Source: Gammaproteobacteria bacterium
GTDB lineage: Bacteria > Pseudomonadota > Gammaproteobacteria > S012-40
Reading direction: 5' to 3'
NCBI GenBank assembly: GCA_029864945.1
Contig: JAOTSL010000071.1
Coordinates: forward strand, 1-11,667
Length of the DNA stretch: 11,667 nt
Positions 7,680 to 11,667 of this stretch are shown piece by piece (positions within the stretch are counted from its first letter, which is position 1; each line of letters opens with the position of its first letter). The notes under the pieces were generated by a model, which was not told the DNA's origin, ran no database searches, and saw only the letters and a list, made by a program, of their open reading frames with translations. The position numbers and the translations under genes are program-made.

Positions 7680-8969
7680 CTACAGTGCATGTCGAATCTC
7701 CAGATAAACACTGCGTCCAGAAAGTGGTAAGTCGTTAGGGATATAGCCTGGAGTTGGCGATGGCTCACGTGCGTCGGTATTAAATATATTTTTAGAGGTT
7801 AGCCCAAAATCCCAGTGCTTAAGCGCGGTTTGATAACGTAAGGAAAAATCCACAGTGGCATAATCATTAATCATGGAGCGTTCATCGCCGGCACCACGTA
7901 GTCTGTCTACCACCCAGTTTATTTGAGTTGTTGTCGCCCAGTGATTTGAAATATTCCAGTCGCTTCTTACATATACCTGATGTTGGGGAGCATAACCTAT
8001 ATTGCTATTTGATGTTTCGTCGTGAGATTTTTGAAAAGCATAATTTAGCATAACTTTGGCGGTGTTATTCCAGCGCCATTGTGTTTCCCATTCAAATCCG
8101 TAACCGGTTCGTTCTCCAAGGTTTTGTGCTGTATAACGGGTTGTTGATGCAGGATCTTTCACAAATTGGATAATATTTTTCATATTGTAATAGAAAAAGC
8201 CCATTCTGGAATTTAATCGCGCAATTGGGTGGTAGTCAACGATCCACTCATAGGTATTTATGGTTTCCGGTTGCAAGTCTTTATTGCCATACGTGGATGG
8301 ATTATTTTTATTGTGTAATTCAGCAAATGAAGGTGGGCGAAAGGCTCTGCCATATAATAGTTTGGTTGTGGTATCGAAATTGATCTGGTGAACCAATGCT
8401 AATCGTGGATTGATGGTGGTGCCGAAATCACTGTAATTATCAAGTCGTAATCCCGCCGTTAAATTCCAGTCATTGTTAAAATTCCATTCGTCTTGCAAAA
8501 ATCCATAAACAACACCTCTTCTAACCTCTGGGGTAAATACGTCGGCTGTATCGGTGACGTCTAATAATACCCGGTCGGGATTGATATTTTTTATTTCTTC
8601 TACACGATATTGATCACCATAATGTAGGCCTGTGCCAATTCGAAATAAATGATTAGTGAAGCCGGAATAAAAGCCGGAAACATTAAGGCGAACATGACGC
8701 TCATATGCACTCGGATTGGCAATCATGCCGTCTGGGTAGGTACCATCAAATGCGCCGGGCGGGAATAAAACTAATTTAAGTTTATTGCTAATATCTTGGT
8801 AATTTGTAGTTAATGTAACATCCCAAAACTCCGAAAGCCGAGGATCGTGATAAGTGACTTCCAAATTATATCGATCACTTTCAGCTTTGCCTACAGGATC
8901 CAGTGCTTGAGCCACGCCAGGCCCTGTGCCTAGATTTCGGCGTCCTTGGTAGTCCATATTTATAGCCAT
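7680..8969 (-). CDS. TonB-dependent receptor, C-terminal barrel piece
   Basis: This 429-residue frame carries most of the 22-stranded barrel, with alternating aromatic-rich strands, and includes receptor-typical segments such as GRAFRPPSFAELHNKNNPSTYGNKDLQPETINTYE (written here only as positions about 206-240, key part RPPSFAEL then GNKDLQPE). It begins at an ATG lying immediately after an in-frame TAA and overlapping the end of the upstream piece by 10 bases. It lacks a signal peptide and plug, so separate translation would leave it in the cytoplasm. I regard it as the displaced half of one gene. Confidence 0.7.
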   Translation of the reverse strand: MAINMDYQGRRNLGTGPGVAQALDPVGKAESDRYNLEVTYHDPRLSEFWDVTLTTNYQDISNKLKLVLFPPGAFDGTYPDGMIANPSAYERHVRLNVSGFYSGFTNHLFRIGTGLHYGDQYRVEEIKNINPDRVLLDVTDTADVFTPEVRRGVVYGFLQDEWNFNNDWNLTAGLRLDNYSDFGTTINPRLALVHQINFDTTTKLLYGRAFRPPSFAELHNKNNPSTYGNKDLQPETINTYEWIVDYHPIARLNSRMGFFYYNMKNIIQFVKDPASTTRYTAQNLGERTGYGFEWETQWRWNNTAKVMLNYAFQKSHDETSNSNIGYAPQHQVYVRSDWNISNHWATTTQINWVVDRLRGAGDERSMINDYATVDFSLRYQTALKHWDFGLTSKNIFNTDAREPSPTPGYIPNDLPLSGRSVYLEIRHAL

Positions 8970-9805
8970 TTATTTTTTGACAGGTTTACAGAAGCATCAA
9001 TCCTATCACTTTGGTTGTTTGTTGGGCCGGGTGCTAAGGATGCATTAGTGGGGGCTTCCGGATTAGAATCAATAAATGTTTGAAAATCTCCTTCTATGAT
9101 TTCCCGGTGACCGTTTGTCGTTTGAATCTGCAAAGATGTTGCAACATCAAACCCGGCTAATTGCGTCTCGTTTAAAACCCATGCATCACGAGTATTAAAA
9201 GATCCGCCGCGAATACCAAATTCGGTTCCCTGAATATCATCCCCTGTTTTGGAAATAATATTAATTACACCAGCGAAAGCATCCGCACCATAAATCGCAG
9301 ATCCTGGGCCACGGATTATTTCTATACGCGCGATGTTTTCCACTGGCATTCCACCCCATGCCTGTCCACGATTCCCAAATAATAAGCTTGTAATAGGTGT
9401 GCCATTAAACAACAACAAAACATGGGGGTTATAATCAGAGTGGATACCGCGTATTAAGTAGGTTGTGCCGTTGGTAATCGGAGATAACGATACGTGCAGA
9501 CCTGGTATGGTTTCAAGCACATCGGTAAGCGTCCTTGCTCCCATTGCGCGAATATCAGATGACGAAACAATTGATGCCACTGCGGGTGCGTTGTGAATCG
9601 CCAGTGGTTTTCCCGTTGCGATACTGACAAAGTCTTCTCCTCCAAATGCCAGTGTAAAATCCTGTACATCATTATTAGCAAGGAGCGTAATATCTTGCTT
9701 TTCAGTAGCGACAGCGAATGTTGTTACTATGCTTAAATATAAAATCGAAAAAGAAAAGAACAGATATAACTTCAAATATTTGAGAATGCACTTATGGGTT
9801 GACAT
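8960..9805 (-). CDS. TonB-dependent receptor, N-terminal piece (signal peptide, plug, first barrel strands)
   Basis: This is the translatable upstream part of the broken receptor gene. It contains the complete plug: GARTLTDVLETIPGLHVS at about 89-106, RGIHSDYNPHVLLLFNG at 119-135 and IARIEIIRGPGSAIYGADAF at 158-177. The mature N-terminus (about 34-60, with DFTLAFGGEDF at 49-59) may hold the TonB box, but no classical box is clear. The product would end after NLSKNKWL with only a few barrel strands, so on its own it should not form a working receptor. Confidence 0.7.
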   Translation of the reverse strand: MSTHKCILKYLKLYLFFSFSILYLSIVTTFAVATEKQDITLLANNDVQDFTLAFGGEDFVSIATGKPLAIHNAPAVASIVSSSDIRAMGARTLTDVLETIPGLHVSLSPITNGTTYLIRGIHSDYNPHVLLLFNGTPITSLLFGNRGQAWGGMPVENIARIEIIRGPGSAIYGADAFAGVINIISKTGDDIQGTEFGIRGGSFNTRDAWVLNETQLAGFDVATSLQIQTTNGHREIIEGDFQTFIDSNPEAPTNASLAPGPTNNQSDRIDASVNLSKNKWL

Positions 9806-9812
9806 GGTTTAA

Positions 9813-9817
9813 TCCTT
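9813..9817 (-). promoter_or_regulatory. Ribosome-binding site of the TonB receptor gene
   Basis: AAGGA on the minus strand lies 7 bases before the ATG at 9805 and fixes the receptor start. It directly follows one arm of a perfect 10-base inverted repeat, so RNA folding could affect its access. Confidence 0.6.
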
Positions 9818-9878
9818 TAACTGGAAAATTGAACGGGTAGTGGTTTACGATATAATCTGGAATATTTATTTCCAGTTA
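9818..9878 (-). repeat. Overlapping inverted repeats between citrate-synthase-like gene B and the TonB receptor
   Basis: TAACTGGAAA at 9818-9827 and TTTCCAGTTA at 9869-9878 are perfect 10-base inverted copies. A third element, CTGGAA at 9857-9862, forms its own 6-base hairpin with TTCCAG at 9870-9875. The two pairings share an arm and cannot coexist. The region spans the stop codon of gene B and ends beside the receptor ribosome-binding site. It may be an RNA switch, an operator or chance; there is no T tract to suggest a terminator. Confidence 0.4.
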
Positions 9879-10666
9879 CGTTGCTTTAATCCTTCGTATT
9901 GAATGCGATCACATCGAAGTGGAAAAAAAGTACCTTCCGTTTTTTCATTAGTGTCCTGAAAACAAGGCGGCATCCCTGCGATAAAGGCGGGTGTTACAAA
10001 GAGATGATATTCACGCACACTAAAACCCATGTCGGCAGCCAAGGCCGCATCCAATCCTGTGATGTTCATTTGAAAACGCCATCGGCCTTCTAATAATATC
10101 TTTTCAATATCAAAAGCGAGTGAAGTGAAATATCCTTTGTCCATCCCCATTTCTTTTATCAGTTTCACCATGTGCGGTATACGTTCATCTGAGCGAAACA
10201 GTGGGCGCCCATAACCACCTATCACTCTCCGTTCACGCAATTCACTCTTAATTAAGTCAAGAAGCTCTGCACCTTGGCCAATGGCTTCTCTTGCTCTAAA
10301 GAGAAAATCGATGGCATGTACATTGGGACGGTGACCATAAATTGTGGCCTCAGATAATGCCATTCCGGCACTGAGTGCAAGGGTAGGTGTGCTGCGAGCT
10401 GTGCCGGCCAGTGCTGTTACACGATTGTTCCATAACCTTGGTTCCGGATAGCTGGTAGATGTCCATATGGCGTTTAATACCTTTAACTGATTTTCTGTGA
10501 AGCGTCGACCAGTAATGCTGTATACGTATAACTCCATCCAGCTCATGTCTTTGAGATCAACGTGAAGATCCTGTCCGCGAAACACAACTCTTTCGCCAGC
10601 GAACCAGGCGCCCATTTTTGTAGTCCAGTTATCTTCGGTTTCTAATAGTTTTGATGGGCCGTTCAT
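9866..10666 (-). CDS. Citrate-synthase-like protein B (short form)
   Basis: The 266-residue protein resembles the citrate synthase/citryl-CoA lyase fold but is much shorter than the roughly 400-430 residues of ordinary citrate synthase. Recognisable parts are YVYSITGRRF at 47-56, an AIYGHRP-like site (IYGHRPN at 109-115), a GGYGRPLFRSDERI block at 150-163 where citrate synthases have GFGHR...DPR, and NITGLDAALAADMGFS at 201-216, holding the Asp position (206) of the NVDF region. The late LRCDRIQYEG segment matches the usual IRPRQVYTG-like end. Arg154 replaces the usual second catalytic His. Its ATG abuts the stop of gene A with no spacer, and AGGAG 8 bases upstream supports the start. It probably pairs with protein A. 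The reaction (CoA-thioester condensation or cleavage) is not determined. Confidence 0.7.
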   Translation of the reverse strand: MNGPSKLLETEDNWTTKMGAWFAGERVVFRGQDLHVDLKDMSWMELYVYSITGRRFTENQLKVLNAIWTSTSYPEPRLWNNRVTALAGTARSTPTLALSAGMALSEATIYGHRPNVHAIDFLFRAREAIGQGAELLDLIKSELRERRVIGGYGRPLFRSDERIPHMVKLIKEMGMDKGYFTSLAFDIEKILLEGRWRFQMNITGLDAALAADMGFSVREYHLFVTPAFIAGMPPCFQDTNEKTEGTFFPLRCDRIQYEGLKQRNWK

Positions 10667-11503
10667 TTATTTCGCTCCTGCTGTTTTTTCATCTTGACGA
10701 ATTGTTTTAGGACCAGGATCATTTTCAAGCGTCAACCCATCGCCAAAGAAAGGGTAGTTTCGCCAGCCCAACTCTTCTTGCTCCAGTGCATGTGCCGCTG
10801 CACCCGGTAGGCGGAGTAACAGAAAAAGCATTTCGCCTTGTTTGGGATCAAAGCCAACATCAATTAAAGCGGCGGCTGCAACGCCGGTAAATGCCAGGGG
10901 AGTCTTACTTACTGCTTCTAATTCAATTCGGTTTGTTTCTAACCACGGTAGTGCTACGCCGGTACTTAGTTGAGCAAGCTTTGTTAGTGTTTGGCGCACC
11001 GGTTGTGAGCAACTGCTTCCATGTGGATCAAAACCGGGCGGATGCTCCATAGGGCACCATATGTCGATATTTATTTCTGGTTGATTTAGTAAAATGTTTT
11101 TCCATTCATCTAAATCTTGACCGCATTTTTGCCAATACTCCATGCAAATTGCAACTTCATGAGCTCCACCATTTTGACCGGCACCTATAGCCAGTGCTGC
11201 TATTAGACTTGCAGCATGGGTAGATCCGCCTACGCCTGCATTCATTGCGGCTCGCACACTGTGGTCTCGTGGTCCAGGGTTGGCTAAGGCGACCGCGAGG
11301 GTTTCTAATAGACTAACCTGTTCAGGTGTAGGCCGCTGTTGTTTAAATAATAAGTACAAATATTCAAACCAGCTTGCGTTACCTAATATTTCCCCATACA
11401 CATCGTAACCACTGCAATAACATGCTAACGCAGCAAACGGATTGTCCTGTTCTGGTGTTTCTTCCCAGATTCGTGTGCGAATAACTTCTTTATCTGAACT
11501 CAT
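10667..11503 (-). CDS. Citrate-synthase-like protein A (short form)
   Basis: The 278-residue protein is a second member of the citrate synthase/citryl-CoA lyase fold. GAGQNGGAHEVAICME at 107-122 corresponds to the first catalytic His region (LHGGANE type), with Asn111 where the catalytic His usually stands and a His at 115. PPGFDPHGSS at 155-164 corresponds to the GFGHR region with a displaced His at 161. FTGVAAAALIDVGFDP at 205-220 corresponds to the NVDF region but lacks the Asp, and GAAAHALEQEE at 234-244 matches the conserved GWxAHxxEQ end. The start has GGAG 8 bases upstream and overlaps the stop of the preceding ThDP enzyme gene (ATGA). The altered catalytic positions differ from those of neighbouring protein B, suggesting a hetero-oligomer. 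The substrate is unknown. Confidence 0.7.
   Translation of the reverse strand: MSSDKEVIRTRIWEETPEQDNPFAALACYCSGYDVYGEILGNASWFEYLYLLFKQQRPTPEQVSLLETLAVALANPGPRDHSVRAAMNAGVGGSTHAASLIAALAIGAGQNGGAHEVAICMEYWQKCGQDLDEWKNILLNQPEINIDIWCPMEHPPGFDPHGSSCSQPVRQTLTKLAQLSTGVALPWLETNRIELEAVSKTPLAFTGVAAAALIDVGFDPKQGEMLFLLLRLPGAAAHALEQEELGWRNYPFFGDGLTLENDPGPKTIRQDEKTAGAK
10675..10679 (-). promoter_or_regulatory. Ribosome-binding site of citrate-synthase-like gene B
   Basis: AGGAG on the minus strand, inside the last codons of gene A, lies 8 bases before the ATG of gene B. With the stop and start codons abutting (TAAATG), it implies coupled translation and similar amounts of both proteins. Confidence 0.65.
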
Positions 11504-11667
11504 AAATGTTTCTCCAATACTTTTATACGCGTTGCCATTGGCGGTACTTCTTCTGGGTTTATATGAACGTCTAACACGGTTGGTCCGCCGTGTTGAGATA
11601 TGGCTTCTATATCAAGAGACATTAAGTCTTCCATCGATTTTACTTGGTATCCGTCTGCCCCCATTGA
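11500..11667 (-). CDS. Thiamine-diphosphate-dependent enzyme, C-terminal end (partial)
   Basis: Only the last 55 residues are in the window. They read SMGADGYQVKSMEDL, then GGPTVLDVHINPEEVPPM and a short basic tail ending at TGA 11502-11500. This matches the C-terminal edge of the ThDP-binding domain of the acetolactate synthase/benzoylformate decarboxylase superfamily, where a GA.G..V...EDL turn is followed by a GP.VLDV..DPEE strand. The catalytic and cofactor-binding residues lie beyond the window, so decarboxylase, lyase and ligase members cannot be told apart. The stop overlaps the start of gene A (ATGA), placing the enzyme in the same operon as the citrate-synthase-like pair. Confidence 0.7.
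   Translation of the reverse strand, partial: SMGADGYQVKSMEDLMSLDIEAISQHGGPTVLDVHINPEEVPPMATRIKVLEKHL
11512..11515 (-). promoter_or_regulatory. Ribosome-binding site of citrate-synthase-like gene A
   Basis: GGAG on the minus strand, within the end of the ThDP enzyme gene, lies 8 bases before the ATG at 11503 and supports that start. Confidence 0.6.

Larger units (their letters stand above)
7680..9805 (-). pseudogene. TonB-dependent outer-membrane receptor gene interrupted by a frameshift
   Basis: Two overlapping frames together encode a normal-length receptor of about 710 residues. The upstream piece (9805-8960, 281 residues) has a signal peptide (hydrophobic about 9-28, cleavage near AVA at 31-33), a plug domain at about 65-190 with the usual signatures (DVLETIPGLHVS, LIRGIHS, IEIIRGPGSAIYGADAFAGVINII) and the first barrel strands, then ends at TAA 8962-8960. 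The downstream piece (8969-7680, 429 residues) continues the barrel in the -1 frame to a typical receptor C-terminus (SGRSVYLEIRHAL). A good ribosome-binding site (AAGGA, 7 bases upstream) supports the ATG at 9805. Such receptors import metal chelates, vitamins or other ligands using TonB energy; the ligand here is unknown. Whether the break is a real mutation or a sequencing error cannot be decided from this copy. The well-preserved barrel argues for a recent change or an error. Confidence 0.8.

Noticed and set aside
8970..8982. Programmed -1 frameshift at the A-run (TCA AAA AAT) ahead of the receptor break
   Set aside because: Slipping there would enter the frame that meets TAA at 8972-8970 at once, so it cannot join the two receptor pieces.
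9454..9681. A 75-residue minus-strand frame within the receptor plug
   Set aside because: It overlaps the conserved plug domain in another frame and has no features of its own.

Overview
The window looks like a chromosomal segment of an AT-leaning Gram-negative bacterium, most likely a gammaproteobacterium. A TonB-dependent outer-membrane receptor, periplasmic signal peptides and large membrane sensor proteins show the envelope type. The bacterial squalene synthase resembles those I associate with methanotroph-like gammaproteobacteria, but that placement is tentative. Every supported gene is on the minus strand, so transcription runs from high to low coordinates. I saw no tRNA, rRNA, CRISPR array or mobile element.

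Layout in transcription order. 11667-9866: a tightly coupled operon fragment with the 3' end of a thiamine-diphosphate (ThDP) enzyme gene (ATGA overlap with the next gene), a citrate-synthase-like gene A, and immediately after its stop a second citrate-synthase-like gene B. 9805-7680: a TonB-dependent receptor gene broken in mid-sequence by a one-base frameshift, with signal peptide and plug in the upstream piece and barrel in the downstream piece. 7588-6611: an orphan periplasmic binding protein of the ABC_sub_bind family with no permease or ATPase nearby. 6594-4582: a membrane hybrid histidine kinase. 4525-3932: a response regulator with an excisionase/MerR-type DNA-binding domain in front of its receiver domain, followed by a probable terminator. 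3778-2765: a stand-alone squalene synthase, also followed by a hairpin. 2764-2249: a 516-base non-coding stretch. 2248-1: the 5' part of a large membrane sensor with a Cache domain, HAMP and three PAS domains, whose output domain lies beyond the window edge.

Two themes stand out. First, the receptor, orphan binding protein, hybrid kinase and DNA-binding regulator look like one trans-envelope sensory chain: a ligand crosses the outer membrane, is captured in the periplasm, is read by the kinase, and changes transcription. Second, the two short citrate-synthase-like proteins have each lost different catalytic positions, as expected if they work together as a hetero-oligomer beside a ThDP enzyme. 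Physical linkage of the two modules allows, but does not prove, that the enzymes make or consume the sensed ligand. The sensor at the left end has a FixL-like PAS domain that keeps the histidine and arginines used for heme and oxygen binding in FixL.
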